DNA of 64,000 bases from Hymenobacter sp. IS2118 (GCF_000715495.1 NZ_JNLX01000149.1:62001-126000), one strand, 5' to 3'. Numbered from the stretch's first letter, positions 54,205-63,455 are shown. The notes: generated from the sequence alone by a model not told the origin. Numbers and translations: made by a program.

Positions 54205-54852
54205 ATGTTGCTGCCAATGAAATCACTGCCTCAATTGCGCCGCTGGCTTCGCTGGCCGGCCGGGCTGCTGCTGGCAGTGCTGGTGGGTGGGTTAGGGCTG
54301 TTTGCCGTTGGTGATTTCGGCCTTACCCAAAAGGCGCTGAACGGGATGGAAAGCCGGGCGCTGGCGGGTAAATCAACCCGCGCCGATAAGTGGGCGTTGC
54401 GACTGCTCTATGGTACGCTACAAATGGGTGGCCAAGTGACGTATCCGCAAGCGGCGCAGCTGCTGGATTACTATTGCGCTGGTTCCGGCGATACCCTACG
54501 TTTCAATGCACAACCGTTGTTGCGGCACCCGGAGGTACAGCAGGCGTTGCAGCAGCGCAAGCCGGGCATCACGTTCCGGCATCAGGCGGCAGCCGGGCCG
54601 TTCTACATCGCCCGCCAAACCGATTGGGCGCTGTTTTATGCCTTCGATTTGCTGTATATCCGTCGTACGGTGGACCAGGTAGTGTTTTACGACAACTACT
54701 TTTTTCAGCCTCTGGCCCGGCGCTCCTACACGCCTTTTCGATTCGGGCGGCTCCATTGCAAGCTCAACGACGGCCTGATTCATGTAGCTTATCCCAAGTC
54801 AAAACCATTCATCGCCTTTGCTAAAGTGGCAATGCCTCTGGAGCGTCCTTAA
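54205..54852 (+). CDS. single-pass membrane protein of unknown function
   Basis: A 215-residue protein with one N-terminal membrane helix (WPAGLLLAVLVGGLGLFAV) and a soluble part outside the cytoplasm rich in Tyr and aromatic residues (YYCAGSGDTLRFN, FYIARQTDWALFYAFDLLYIRR). I see no family. It may start at 54205 or 54217. It follows the winged-helix gene by 37 bases on the same strand and may belong to the same operon. Confidence 0.5.
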   Translation: MLLPMKSLPQLRRWLRWPAGLLLAVLVGGLGLFAVGDFGLTQKALNGMESRALAGKSTRADKWALRLLYGTLQMGGQVTYPQAAQLLDYYCAGSGDTLRFNAQPLLRHPEVQQALQQRKPGITFRHQAAAGPFYIARQTDWALFYAFDLLYIRRTVDQVVFYDNYFFQPLARRSYTPFRFGRLHCKLNDGLIHVAYPKSKPFIAFAKVAMPLERP

Positions 54853-54882
54853 GCCAAGAAGCGGCACTCTTTTTTTGCCCTT

Positions 54883-54890
54883 TAACTTTG
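54883..54890 (+). promoter_or_regulatory. -7 promoter box of the DUF4173 gene
   Basis: TAACTTTG, exact TAnnTTTG match, 30 bases before the start at 54921. Confidence 0.55.
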
Positions 54891-54920
54891 AAATACAAAG
54901 TTCTTTAAAATAATTTAACT

Positions 54921-56561
54921 ATGAATCCTACTGCTGAATCGGCGGGCCAATGGCCGGCCCCCGCCCGCCCCGCCGCCCTGGCCAAGCCGGCGCTAACTCC
55001 CCTTACCGCCGCACAAAAGCTGTTCCTGCCCCTGGGCGCGCTGCTCTTCGACTGGCTGTTTTGCCTTCAGAAAGCCGGGTCGAATGTGCTGGTGTTCACG
55101 GTTTTTGTGGTGGTGGCGCAGTTGGTGCTGCTGCCCAAAGTGGCCGCGGTGCGGCGCTCGGGCTATTTCTGGCTGATGATGGGCGGCAGTTTGTTCAGCG
55201 GCGCCACGATGGCCGTGTACGGCTCGGACGTTGCAGCACTGGCTTGCGGAGTTTCGGTGCTTATGCTGCTGGGCTACGTCAACCAGCCGCATCTGCGGCT
55301 GGGGCTGTATGCGCTGCTCACGGCCGTGGGCAGCGGGATGCAGGCGGGGCCACGGGTGCTGCTGCGGCTGCGGCTGCGGGCGCCGCGCAACGCGGGAGAA
55401 GGCGTGCGCCGCGGCTGGTTCTACGGCCGCCTGCTGCTGGTTCCGGTGCTGGTGCTGGGCGCCTTTCATATCCTGTTTATGGCTGCCAATCCCCGGTACA
55501 TGGCCTACGTTGGCCGGGTGATAGACGCACTGGGCGAGTTTCTGCTGTGGCTGCTGCCGGAAGTGTCGCTGGTGCACGTGGTGTTCCTCACGCTGGGCTT
55601 TCTGGTCACGGCGGGGGCGGTGGTGTTGGTGCCGGTGTATTTTTTCGCCGACCACGAGTCCCGTTTTGGGGAGTTTGTCCGGCGGCATCGCGACCGGGTG
55701 GCGTCGTTTGCCGTGCGCCGGCCCAATTTCCAGCCCAACACCCACCGCGCCCTCGACCTGCGCAAGGAATGGGTGGCGGCGGTGGCCCTTTTTGCCCTCG
55801 TGAACGTCCTGCTGCTGGTGGTGAATGCCATCGACATCAACTGGCTGTGGTTTGGGTTTGTGCCCAAGCCCGGATTCGACCTTACCCAATTTGTGCACGA
55901 AGGCACTTATGTGCTCATTTTCAGTATTCTGCTGGCCATGGGCATCGTGCTGTGGTTTTTCCGACGCAACCTCAACTTTTACGTGCCCGGCCTGTCGTGG
56001 CTGCGCTGGGGCGCTACGGTGTGGGTGCTGCAAAATGCGGTACTGGCCGTGTCGGTAGGGCTACGCAATTATTACTACATCCAGTACAGCGGCCTGGCCT
56101 ACAAGCGGATTGGAGTGTGCTTTTTTCTGCTGCTGGTGTTTTTCGGGCTGGGCACAGTGCTCCTCAAAATCTGGCAGCGCCGCTCTGCTTACAGTCTCAT
56201 TCGGCTGAATTTTCTGGCGGTGTACGCGGCGGTGCTCCTGCTGGCCGCCGGCAACTGGGAAGTCTGGATTGCCAGCTACAACTTGCAGGCCCGTTTCCGT
56301 AGCATCGACATCGGTTTTCTGCTTGACATGCCCGGCCGGGTGCTGCCCACGCTGGTGGCCCGCCGTGCCCTCATCGACACGGCCCCCCACCTCACGGCCG
56401 AAGCCGAATACGGCGGCGCTGAAGTCATCACGGCCGTGGAAGCCCAGCGCCGACTAGACGCTGCCGTGGCCGCCTGGAAAAGCCATTACCAAACCCACCC
56501 CAACTGGCAAGGCCGCACCTACACCGAATGGCGCACTGCCCGCACCCTGATTTTGAATTAG
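54921..56561 (+). CDS. DUF4173-like polytopic membrane protein
   Basis: A 546-residue protein with about 12 membrane helices and a soluble C-terminal tail of about 90 residues. The segment GLRNYYYIQYSGLAYKRIGV with a following long helix is typical of DUF4153/DUF4173 proteins. Their function is unknown, though they are often near envelope and two-component genes. The stop codon lies inside the first unit of a heptad array. Three more small membrane-protein genes follow on the same strand. Confidence 0.75.
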   Translation: MNPTAESAGQWPAPARPAALAKPALTPLTAAQKLFLPLGALLFDWLFCLQKAGSNVLVFTVFVVVAQLVLLPKVAAVRRSGYFWLMMGGSLFSGATMAVYGSDVAALACGVSVLMLLGYVNQPHLRLGLYALLTAVGSGMQAGPRVLLRLRLRAPRNAGEGVRRGWFYGRLLLVPVLVLGAFHILFMAANPRYMAYVGRVIDALGEFLLWLLPEVSLVHVVFLTLGFLVTAGAVVLVPVYFFADHESRFGEFVRRHRDRVASFAVRRPNFQPNTHRALDLRKEWVAAVALFALVNVLLLVVNAIDINWLWFGFVPKPGFDLTQFVHEGTYVLIFSILLAMGIVLWFFRRNLNFYVPGLSWLRWGATVWVLQNAVLAVSVGLRNYYYIQYSGLAYKRIGVCFFLLLVFFGLGTVLLKIWQRRSAYSLIRLNFLAVYAAVLLLAAGNWEVWIASYNLQARFRSIDIGFLLDMPGRVLPTLVARRALIDTAPHLTAEAEYGGAEVITAVEAQRRLDAAVAAWKSHYQTHPNWQGRTYTEWRTARTLILN

Positions 56562-56671
56562 TTGTCAGTTGCTAGTTGTCCGTTGTTGGTCAGGTAGTTA
56601 AATCTAATCAACTGATAATAGGCAACCAGCAACCGATAACCGACAACCAGCAACCGACAACTAACAACCAC
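56558..56671. repeat. heptad array pair (NNAGTTG / CAACNNN) joining a stop and a start codon
   Basis: Four left units of consensus NNNGTTG (56558-56585), the first overlapping the DUF4173 stop codon, and nine contiguous right units of consensus CAACNNN (56609-56671) that end exactly at the ATG of the next gene. The arms are complementary in type. Confidence 0.9.
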
Positions 56672-56896
56672 ATGACTACTGGAATCTCCCAACTGCTGCT
56701 CACGTTTCTGGGGCTGCTTTTCTGCGCCGGCGACGTGGCCATCCTCGGCGTGCTGCTCACGTGGCAGGAGCGTGCGCCCTCGCCCGATACTCGTCGCCAC
56801 CGGTTGTTGCGCACGGTACTGCCACTGGCGGTGGTGCTGGTGGGGCTGCTGCTGCTCGCCTTCGCGCAAATCATGCTGCTGTGGTCGGAGCTATAA
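56672..56896 (+). CDS. 74-residue membrane microprotein
   Basis: A very short protein with two hydrophobic helices (about 5-27 and 46-68) and a basic loop between (QERAPSPDTRRHRLLR). The open frame runs upstream through the heptad array, but the first ATG after it (56672) is preferred because the array-coded residues are repeats. Following DUF4173 and preceding other small membrane proteins, it may be part of one unit. No family recognised. Confidence 0.55.
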   Translation: MTTGISQLLLTFLGLLFCAGDVAILGVLLTWQERAPSPDTRRHRLLRTVLPLAVVLVGLLLLAFAQIMLLWSEL

Positions 56897-56977
56897 TTCG
56901 TTTTTGCCGATTACTTGATGTGAGACAGGGGTTTAGGGTGATATTAGTAACTGACAACTATATTTTAGCAACAGCTT

Positions 56978-57358
56978 ATGGATAATTATTTGATGTTGCT
57001 GCTGCCAGGCTGGCCGCGGGTGCCGCCGCGGTTGTGGCTCACGGCTGGCCTTGGGGCGTTGGCCGGTATGAATCTGCTGTTTATAAGGGAGATATGGCCC
57101 CACACGCCCAGTGCAGGCTTGGTCTTCAGGCTGTTTACACTGGCCGCAATGCTGGCCGGTTTTTGCCAGTTGGTGTTGCTTTTGCAAGCCTGGACAAAAG
57201 CTTACGCGGGCCCCTGGTGGGCAAAGCTGCTATTTCGCACGGTGGTATTCCCCGGCGTGGCCGGGTGCGTACTCGTAGCCGCAATTACTCTGGTAATGCT
57301 GTTATCCGCCGTTGCTGAAGTATTCGACGCTGGCAGCGCCCGCACGATGGCGTCCTGA
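56978..57358 (+). CDS. small membrane protein, three helices
   Basis: A 126-residue protein with hydrophobic stretches at about 18-36, 47-68 and 82-112, and short polar ends. No family recognised. It is in the same direction as the neighbouring small membrane-protein genes, 81 bases after the microprotein. Confidence 0.5.
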   Translation: MDNYLMLLLPGWPRVPPRLWLTAGLGALAGMNLLFIREIWPHTPSAGLVFRLFTLAAMLAGFCQLVLLLQAWTKAYAGPWWAKLLFRTVVFPGVAGCVLVAAITLVMLLSAVAEVFDAGSARTMAS

Positions 57359-57570
57359 AAATTACATCCGGTCTGGCACTGGCGGCCGATGGATTTGACT
57401 GACAATTCTCCAAAATCAAACACCTGTTCAGCCGTAAAGCCAAGGGCTTGCAAGCGTGGTCTATTTCCAATCATACTAAATGGTTATGAAGAATATTGTA
57501 TAGCTTGGTGTCTCATTTGACTTGCGGTGGTGAACCAGGTCGGTGACCATTTCATATTTCCCCTCCCTCT

Positions 57571-57963
57571 ATGTTCAGAACGCTGCTTTTAGTCGTGCTC
57601 TTCATTGCCGTGGTCGTGGAGCTGGCCCTGGCGGGGGGCTGTTTCTTCGCGCCGGCGTTCACGCTCACGCAGTTTGGGGTGAAGTATGGGCCGGAAACCA
57701 AGTTCCTGACCTACATCGTGGGGTGGCTGCTGCTGTTTGTATCGCTGGCTGCTCTGGTGGCCTTTGGGCAGGTATGGCAGCGCCGGCCCAGCTACGCTAC
57801 CTGGTGCTACCTGCTGGGCGTGTGGTGGATAGGCATCGGAATAGGGATTTACCACGTCTTTGGCAAGCCCGACAACCTGCTGCTGGATTCGGTGAAAGGA
57901 CTGCTGATTGTGGTCCTCACCTGGCGCTGCCAGGCCACGCGCATCATGGCGCGCCGCTACTAG
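57571..57963 (+). CDS. small membrane protein, four helices
   Basis: A 130-residue protein with helices at about 5-22, 44-64, 76-95 and 104-120, and a short PETKFL loop. Layout is like the DoxX/DUF4345-type small membrane proteins, but no diagnostic motif is visible. The 212 bases upstream (57359-57570) show no supported gene apart from a doubtful reverse open frame. Confidence 0.55.
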   Translation: MFRTLLLVVLFIAVVVELALAGGCFFAPAFTLTQFGVKYGPETKFLTYIVGWLLLFVSLAALVAFGQVWQRRPSYATWCYLLGVWWIGIGIGIYHVFGKPDNLLLDSVKGLLIVVLTWRCQATRIMARRY

Positions 57964-58013
57964 CGTGTAATCAGTATCTTGGCAGCCCAATGGTTTAATT
58001 GTCGGCCCGCTCT

Positions 58014-58472
58014 ATGCCCACTTCTCACGTTCATCCGCTGCCGCCCGTGCCCATGCTCTCGCGCCTGGGCCGGGCGCTGGCCGGCGCGCAGGTGCTGAAA
58101 GAAACGCTCACCATGCTGTTTCTGGGGTGGCCGCTAGTGAAAGACGCCCCGCTGGTACTGCTTTCGGCACTGCCGGGAGTGGTGCTCTACCTCTTGCACT
58201 GGCATCTGGCGCTGGGCCGGGCGGGCCGGGTGTTTGCCGCCGTGGTGTGGGGTTTTACCCTGCTCGATGAGCTGTGGGGCCTGTTGCTGTTTCAGGAGCT
58301 GGACTCGCCTACTCGCGCTCAAATTCGCATGCTGTACTGGAGCTACTTTCTGGGGCTGGGCTTTATTCTGCTGGCATTGGGGGAGTTGGGTTGGCGCTGG
58401 CAGCGACGCCGGCGCAAGGCGCGGCGCAACGTCTATCATCAGGCCATGTTGTCGGCCCGCACGCGGCGCTAG
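58014..58472 (+). CDS. small membrane protein with basic tail
   Basis: A 152-residue protein with a polar N-terminus, about four helices (36-55, 60-76, 78-98, 106-124) and a strongly basic C-terminus (WRWQRRRRKARRNVYHQ). The ATG at 58014 gives a plausible start; a TTG at 57999 would add five residues. It starts 50 bases after the previous gene. No family recognised. Confidence 0.5.
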   Translation: MPTSHVHPLPPVPMLSRLGRALAGAQVLKETLTMLFLGWPLVKDAPLVLLSALPGVVLYLLHWHLALGRAGRVFAAVVWGFTLLDELWGLLLFQELDSPTRAQIRMLYWSYFLGLGFILLALGELGWRWQRRRRKARRNVYHQAMLSARTRR

Positions 58473-58670
58473 GTTTTGCGGCCGTTCCGAGGCCGGTTGG
58501 TCGGGCCGAAAACGGGGCGATGAAAACGTTTGGCCAGGGCGTGCGAATTAGGCTACGTTGTCCGAACCGGCTGCTGGAAGGCTAGCAGGTCAAATCCGGG
58601 GCCGAACCGGCTTTGGCGAACCCTGCGGCATCCAAAAATCGATTACTGACATATTGGACCCACCGGCTGG

Positions 58671-58678
58671 TATATTTG
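58671..58678 (+). promoter_or_regulatory. -7 promoter box of the penicillin-binding protein gene
   Basis: TATATTTG, exact TAnnTTTG match, 63 bases before the start at 58742. Confidence 0.55.
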
Positions 58679-58741
58679 TTCGTTTTCGCAGCGGAGGCGT
58701 GCCCGGTTGGGCCGAGCCCTGTTTTCCACTTGTTGCCTCGC

Positions 58742-61138
58742 ATGGCTGACTTCAAACCGCCACTTTCTGCCCTCCCCACCGGCTCCAAACCCACCGCGCC
58801 GCGCCGCCGCTGGCCCCTGCGCGTCACCCATTTTGCCTGGATAATGTTTGGCTTGGTGGTGATACTGTTCCTGGTGTACCCGGTACTGGTGAGCACTAAT
58901 TTCATGTTTCTGTTCGGAAAGTCGCCCAGCCTTTCCGATTTGGAAAACCCCAAAGTGGAGCGGGCCTCCGAACTCTACACCTCTGATGGCGTGCTGATTG
59001 GCAAGTACTTCCGCGAAAACCGCTCGCCGGTACCGCTCAGTAAAATGTCGCCCCTGCTGGTAGATGCCTTGGTGGCCACCGAAGACGCGCGTTACTATGA
59101 GCACTCGGGCATCGACTTGCAGGCGGTGTTGGGCGGCGCATTTTCTTCGGTGCGCGGCGAGAAGCGTGGCGGCTCCACCATCACCCAGCAGCTGGCCAAA
59201 AACCTCTACAAAATTCGGCGGCAGCAAAGCCGGGGCGCTCTGGGCTACATCCCGGTGGTGAGCACCATTGTGGCCAAAACCAAGGAATGGCTCACCGCCG
59301 TGGACCTGGAGCAGCGCTACACCAAGCGCGAAATCCTGCGCATGTACCTCAATACGGTGGAGTACGGCTCCAGCGCCTACGGCATCAAAGTAGCGGCCAA
59401 AACCTTCTTCAATACCTCGCCCGACAGCCTCAAGCCCGAGGAAGCCGCCATGCTGGTGGGCGTGCTCAACAACCCCACGGCCTATAACCCGCGCTTTCAT
59501 CCGGTGGCCGCCCTGCGCCGCCGCAACGTGGTGCTCGACCGCATGGGCCAGGCCGGCGTACTGCCTCCCGCCGAAATAGCCGCGCTCAAAACCAAGCCCA
59601 TTGTGCTCGATTACCACGTGGAACGGCACATCGATGGCCCCGATACGTATTTCCGCAGCGCCGTCAGTCAGTTTGTGGGCCAGTGGTGCGACAGCACCGG
59701 CTACGATATGTACCGCGACGGCCTGAAAATTTACACCACCATTGATTCGCGCATGCAGGCGCATGCCGAGGAAGCCCTGCACGAGCGCATGAAAGCCCTG
59801 CAGCGCAACTTCGATAATTTCTGGCGCAACCGCGACTCAAACCCCTGGGTGGATGACAAGGGCAACGAAATCCCCGACTTCATCCAGACTCAGATGAAGC
59901 GCACGCAAGGCTACAAAACCCTCGCCAACCGCTACCGAAACCAGCCCGCCCGCCTCGATTCGGCCCTGAACGCCAAGCGGCCGATGAAAGTATTTACCTG
60001 GAAAAAAGACGACGGTGACACCACACTAGTCATGTCGCCGCTCGATTCGCTGGCCTACTACAAGCGCTTTCTGCGGGCCGGCATGATGAGCATGGACCCG
60101 TTCACCGGGCACATCAAGGCGTGGGTGGGCGGGCTCGACTACCGCTTTTTTCAGTATGACCACGTGAAGCAGGGCCGCCGCCAGGCCGGCTCCACCTTCA
60201 AGCCCTTTGTGTACCTCACGGCCCTCGACAACGGCTACTCGCCCTGCGACCGGATTCGGGACGAGCGGGTGACCATCAACTACGTCGAAAATGGCCAGGA
60301 CATGGAATGGAAGCCCGACAATGTGACCCGCGAGTACACCGGCATCAACATGACCCTGCGCCACGCCATGGCCCGTTCCGTCAACTCCATCACGGCCCAG
60401 CTCACCGAGAAAGTAGGCTGGGGCAACGTGGCCAAATACGCCCGCAAAGTCGGCATCACCAGTCCGTTGCTCTCGGTGCCCAGCATCGGCCTCGGCTCGG
60501 GCGGCGACGTGAGCGTGTACGAGATGGTGAATGCCTACAGCACGTTCATGAACAGCGGTTTCCGCAGCGAGCCGCGCCTGGTTACGCGCATCGAAGACCG
60601 CAACGGCAACGTCATCAAGCAGTTCGACCCCGTGCAGAAGCGTGCCATTTCGGCCGAAACCGCCTGGCTAATGACTTACATGCTGCGCGGCGGCATGGAG
60701 GAGCCAGGCGGCACCTCTCAAGCCCTGTGGGACTATGAGCTTTTTCGCAAAAACAACCAAATCGGCGGCAAAACCGGCACTACGTCCAACTACTCCGACG
60801 GCTGGTACATGGGCATGACCAAGGACCTGGTAACCGGCGTGTGGGTGGGCGGCGAAGACCGCAGCATTCACTTCGTGGGCTCGCAGCAGGGCGAGGGCGG
60901 CCGCACCGCGCTGCCCATCTTCGGCAAGTTCATGGAGAAGATTTACCAGGACAAAGAGCTGGACTACACCCAGGGCGAATTCCCCAAGCCCTCGGTTAAA
61001 ATCAGTAAGAAATACAACTGCGTTTCGCCCAGCGAGCCGCGCCGCCGCGCCGCCGCCGTCGACACCATCGCCGCCGATAACCTGCTAGAGCAGATGAATG
61101 CCGGAGGAGGCGTGCCCGACAGCCTGCCCAGGCGGTAA
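58742..61138 (+). CDS. penicillin-binding protein 1A (bifunctional transglycosylase/transpeptidase)
   Basis: A 798-residue class A PBP that polymerises lipid II and cross-links the glycan strands in the periplasm. After a basic cytoplasmic N-terminus and one membrane helix (about 33-55) comes GT51 with the catalytic Glu in ATEDARYYEH (about 112) and GGSTITQQLAKNLY (about 143). The transpeptidase domain has STFK (Ser nucleophile, about 483), SVN (about 546) and KTGT (about 677). The ATG at 58742 was chosen because the upstream frame crosses the promoter. The gene is monocistronic, ending at a heptad repeat shared with a convergent gene. Confidence 0.9.
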   Translation: MADFKPPLSALPTGSKPTAPRRRWPLRVTHFAWIMFGLVVILFLVYPVLVSTNFMFLFGKSPSLSDLENPKVERASELYTSDGVLIGKYFRENRSPVPLSKMSPLLVDALVATEDARYYEHSGIDLQAVLGGAFSSVRGEKRGGSTITQQLAKNLYKIRRQQSRGALGYIPVVSTIVAKTKEWLTAVDLEQRYTKREILRMYLNTVEYGSSAYGIKVAAKTFFNTSPDSLKPEEAAMLVGVLNNPTAYNPRFHPVAALRRRNVVLDRMGQAGVLPPAEIAALKTKPIVLDYHVERHIDGPDTYFRSAVSQFVGQWCDSTGYDMYRDGLKIYTTIDSRMQAHAEEALHERMKALQRNFDNFWRNRDSNPWVDDKGNEIPDFIQTQMKRTQGYKTLANRYRNQPARLDSALNAKRPMKVFTWKKDDGDTTLVMSPLDSLAYYKRFLRAGMMSMDPFTGHIKAWVGGLDYRFFQYDHVKQGRRQAGSTFKPFVYLTALDNGYSPCDRIRDERVTINYVENGQDMEWKPDNVTREYTGINMTLRHAMARSVNSITAQLTEKVGWGNVAKYARKVGITSPLLSVPSIGLGSGGDVSVYEMVNAYSTFMNSGFRSEPRLVTRIEDRNGNVIKQFDPVQKRAISAETAWLMTYMLRGGMEEPGGTSQALWDYELFRKNNQIGGKTGTTSNYSDGWYMGMTKDLVTGVWVGGEDRSIHFVGSQQGEGGRTALPIFGKFMEKIYQDKELDYTQGEFPKPSVKISKKYNCVSPSEPRRRAAAVDTIAADNLLEQMNAGGGVPDSLPRR

Positions 61139-61145
61139 GTCATCA

Positions 61146-61211
61146 GTCGCTGGTTGTTAGTACTGAGTCCATCTACTGACTAACAATGGACAACGAGCAA
61201 CTGACAACCAG
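61146..61211. repeat. CAACNNN heptad array pair between convergent genes
   Basis: Left units of the GTNNNTN type (about 61146-61173) and four right units of the CAANNNN type (61184-61211), the same family as the arrays at 44851 and 56558. Confidence 0.6.
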
Positions 61212-61216
61212 CTTGC

Positions 61217-62149
61217 CTACTCGCCCGCGTACAGCGCTTCGAGTGCCCCACGCAGCTCCGGAAATTCGTATTCAAAACCCTGCGCCAGTACTTTTTGGGC
61301 GCTCACGCGCTGGGAGGCTAGCACGATGTCACTCATTTCACCCAAGGCCAGTTTAAGGCCGAAAGCGGGCACCTTGGGTAGAATTAGCGGGCGGTGCAGT
61401 ACCTCAGCCAGCACTTCTGTGAACCGGGCGTTGGTGACCGGCGCGGGCGCCACGGCGTTGTAGGTGCCGCGCCAGGCGTCGTCGTCCATCATCGCCATGA
61501 TGAGGCGGCACAGGTCGTCGAGGTGAATCCAGGACATGTATTGCTTGCCGCTGCCCAGCGCGGCGCCGGCGCCCAGCTTCATAGGACGCGCCATTTGGGG
61601 CAGGGCGCCGCCTTCGGTGCTCAGCACGATGCCAATGCGTGGGACAACCGTACGAATGCCCAGCGCTGCTACCGGTTCGGCCGCCAACTCCCACTGGTTA
61701 GCCACGTCGGCCAGGAAATCCTGTGTGGGCAGGCCCGGCGGCGAGTCTTCGGTCAGTACGGTGTCGGCTGCGTCGCCATATACGCCAATGGCCGAAGCCG
61801 AAATAAAGGCTTTGACGTGGTGCTTCGGCTTGGAAAGCTCGCGGTGGAGCAGGGCCAGGCCCCCCAGCCGGCTGGTCATGATGTCGCGCTTACGCTCGTC
61901 CGTCCATTTTCCGTCCGAAACGCTGGCACCGGCCAGGTTCACGATGTAGTCGGCATATGGAATGGCCGCCTCATCGATGGTCCCGCGCTGCGTATCCCAG
62001 CGGAAGCTGCGGTAGTGGCTGCTTTTTGTGGGATGACGGGTGAGAATGGCCACTTCGTAGCCGCTGTCAATCAGTATTTCGGAGAGGCGTGTGCCCACGA
62101 GGCCGGTGCCGCCGGTAATGAGGACTTTACGGGGAGAATTCTCGGTCAT
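61217..62149 (-). CDS. TIGR01777-family NAD(P)-binding epimerase
   Basis: 310 residues: an extended short-chain dehydrogenase fold with the dinucleotide motif KVLITGGTGLVGTRL (about 8-22), the active-site Ser/Tyr region SASAIGVYGD (about 115-124) and a C-terminal DUF1731-type domain (about 255-300). The start was set at the ATG at 62149; an in-frame TTG lies six codons upstream. The members (YfcH/SulA type) are predicted nucleoside-diphosphate-sugar epimerases of unknown substrate. The gene is downstream of folE on the same strand, gap 85 bases. Confidence 0.85.
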   Translation of the reverse strand: MTENSPRKVLITGGTGLVGTRLSEILIDSGYEVAILTRHPTKSSHYRSFRWDTQRGTIDEAAIPYADYIVNLAGASVSDGKWTDERKRDIMTSRLGGLALLHRELSKPKHHVKAFISASAIGVYGDAADTVLTEDSPPGLPTQDFLADVANQWELAAEPVAALGIRTVVPRIGIVLSTEGGALPQMARPMKLGAGAALGSGKQYMSWIHLDDLCRLIMAMMDDDAWRGTYNAVAPAPVTNARFTEVLAEVLHRPLILPKVPAFGLKLALGEMSDIVLASQRVSAQKVLAQGFEYEFPELRGALEALYAGE

Positions 62150-62234
62150 GGTTGGGGTTGCGAACAAAAGCCTGTAAAGGTAGAGCGCGCGGCGGGCCGG
62201 GCCATTTCAAAAGTTCATTGCGCCACGTAGCGGC

Positions 62235-62894
62235 CTACTTGCCAATCTGACGCAGAAACTCCCCGCGCAGCGCTTCGTCCGTCGCAAACCGGCCGCTGTA
62301 TTCGCTGGTCAGGGTCGAGCTGCTGGTATCATTCACGCCACGGCTCATCACGCACAGGTGGTCGGCTTCGATGAGCACGGCCACGTCGTCGGTGCCCAAG
62401 CTCTGCTTCAGCTCCTCGGCAATCTGCCGGGTGAGGCGCTCCTGTACCTGTGGGCGGCGGGCGTAGTACTGCACCACGCGGTTGAGCTTGCTGAGGCCCA
62501 CCACATTAGCGCCGGGCAGATAGGCCACATGAGCCTTGCCGATGATGGGCACGAAGTGGTGCTCGCAGCAGGAAAAGAGCGTGATATCGCGCTCCACCAG
62601 CAGCTGGTGGTAGTCGTAGCGATTATCGAACATGCGCACTTCTGGGCGGTTTTTCGGGTCTAGCCCTTTAAACCACTCCTGCACGTACATTTTGGCCACC
62701 CGGCGGGGCGTGCCCGCCAGGCTGTCGTCGGTCAGGTCGAGGCCCAGTTCGCGCATGATAGCCTCAAAATGGCCGCTAATGGCCGTAATCTTCGCTTCGT
62801 CGTCGTGGTCAAACGCGTCGTCGCGCAGAGGGGTGCGCAGGCCCGTAGGCAGATGCGCGTCGGTTGCCGGGGCCAGTCCCGAAGGGTTATCCAT
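62235..62894 (-). CDS. folE: GTP cyclohydrolase I
   Basis: A 219-residue enzyme converting GTP to dihydroneopterin triphosphate, the first step to tetrahydrofolate and other pterins. Zinc and active-site residues are in [11 protein letters not shown] and [10 protein letters not shown], with the conserved STLTSEYSG at the C-terminus. The decameric alpha/beta core is complete. Its start codon overlaps the stop of the upstream pterin synthase gene by a few bases, so both are translated from one message. Confidence 0.95.
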   Translation of the reverse strand: MDNPSGLAPATDAHLPTGLRTPLRDDAFDHDDEAKITAISGHFEAIMRELGLDLTDDSLAGTPRRVAKMYVQEWFKGLDPKNRPEVRMFDNRYDYHQLLVERDITLFSCCEHHFVPIIGKAHVAYLPGANVVGLSKLNRVVQYYARRPQVQERLTRQIAEELKQSLGTDDVAVLIEADHLCVMSRGVNDTSSSTLTSEYSGRFATDEALRGEFLRQIGK

Positions 62895-63294
62895 GGTATT
62901 CTACAAAGTTGCGGTCCGTCTCGTAGAGCGTGACCGAAAGCGCAAGGCCAGCTTCCAGATGCGGGCGCAGGCGCTGCCAAATTACGACGGCGATGTTTTC
63001 GGCCGTGGGATTTAAGGTACGGAATTCTTCCGTATCTAAGTTTAGGTTTTTATGGTCGTAGCGCTCCAATACCTCGCGTTTGATGAGGTTGCTCAGGCGC
63101 TTGGTATCGTAAACGTAGCCGGTTTCGGGGTCGACGGCCCCCGTCAGGCGCACAATCAGGTTGTAATTGTGGCCGTGGTAGTTGGGATTGTTGCATTTCC
63201 CAAACACCTGCTGGTTGCGTTCGGCATCCCAGGAGGCGTTGTGCAGACGGTGGGCGGCGTTGAAGTGCTCGGCCCGGCAAATAGTGACTTGCAT
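62887..63294 (-). CDS. 6-pyruvoyl-tetrahydropterin synthase/QueD family
   Basis: A 135-residue T-fold enzyme acting on dihydroneopterin triphosphate, the product of the overlapping folE. Zinc histidines are in EHFNAAHRL and YHGHNY, and the catalytic Cys is in [12 protein letters not shown]. The Cys-x5-HGH spacing and CNNPN sequence resemble eukaryote-type PTPS more than E. coli QueD (Cys-x3-HGH), so 6-pyruvoyl-tetrahydropterin, leading to tetrahydrobiopterin-like cofactors, is as likely as the queuosine intermediate. The ATG at 63294 was preferred; a TTG lies four codons upstream. Overlaps folE by eight bases. Confidence 0.85.
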   Translation of the reverse strand: MQVTICRAEHFNAAHRLHNASWDAERNQQVFGKCNNPNYHGHNYNLIVRLTGAVDPETGYVYDTKRLSNLIKREVLERYDHKNLNLDTEEFRTLNPTAENIAVVIWQRLRPHLEAGLALSVTLYETDRNFVEYHG

Positions 63295-63455
63295 AGGCGC
63301 TGACAACTCCCATTAGGTGCGCTTTGTTACAACCCGCGCTACAAGCTATGGCATGGTTGTTGAAAATGCGTGAACAGATTATGAATTAAATGGACAACAG
63401 TAGGATTAAATAAACAAAAAACGATTTATTGACAAAAAACTATGGCAGGAAAGAA

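Noticed and set aside
57285-57474. Minus-strand frame at 57202-57474 starting MIGNRPRLQALGF
   Set aside because: The first 45 residues look protein-like, but the frame runs into the antisense of the gene at 56978 and no family is recognised; unsupported, though it could be a gene remnant.
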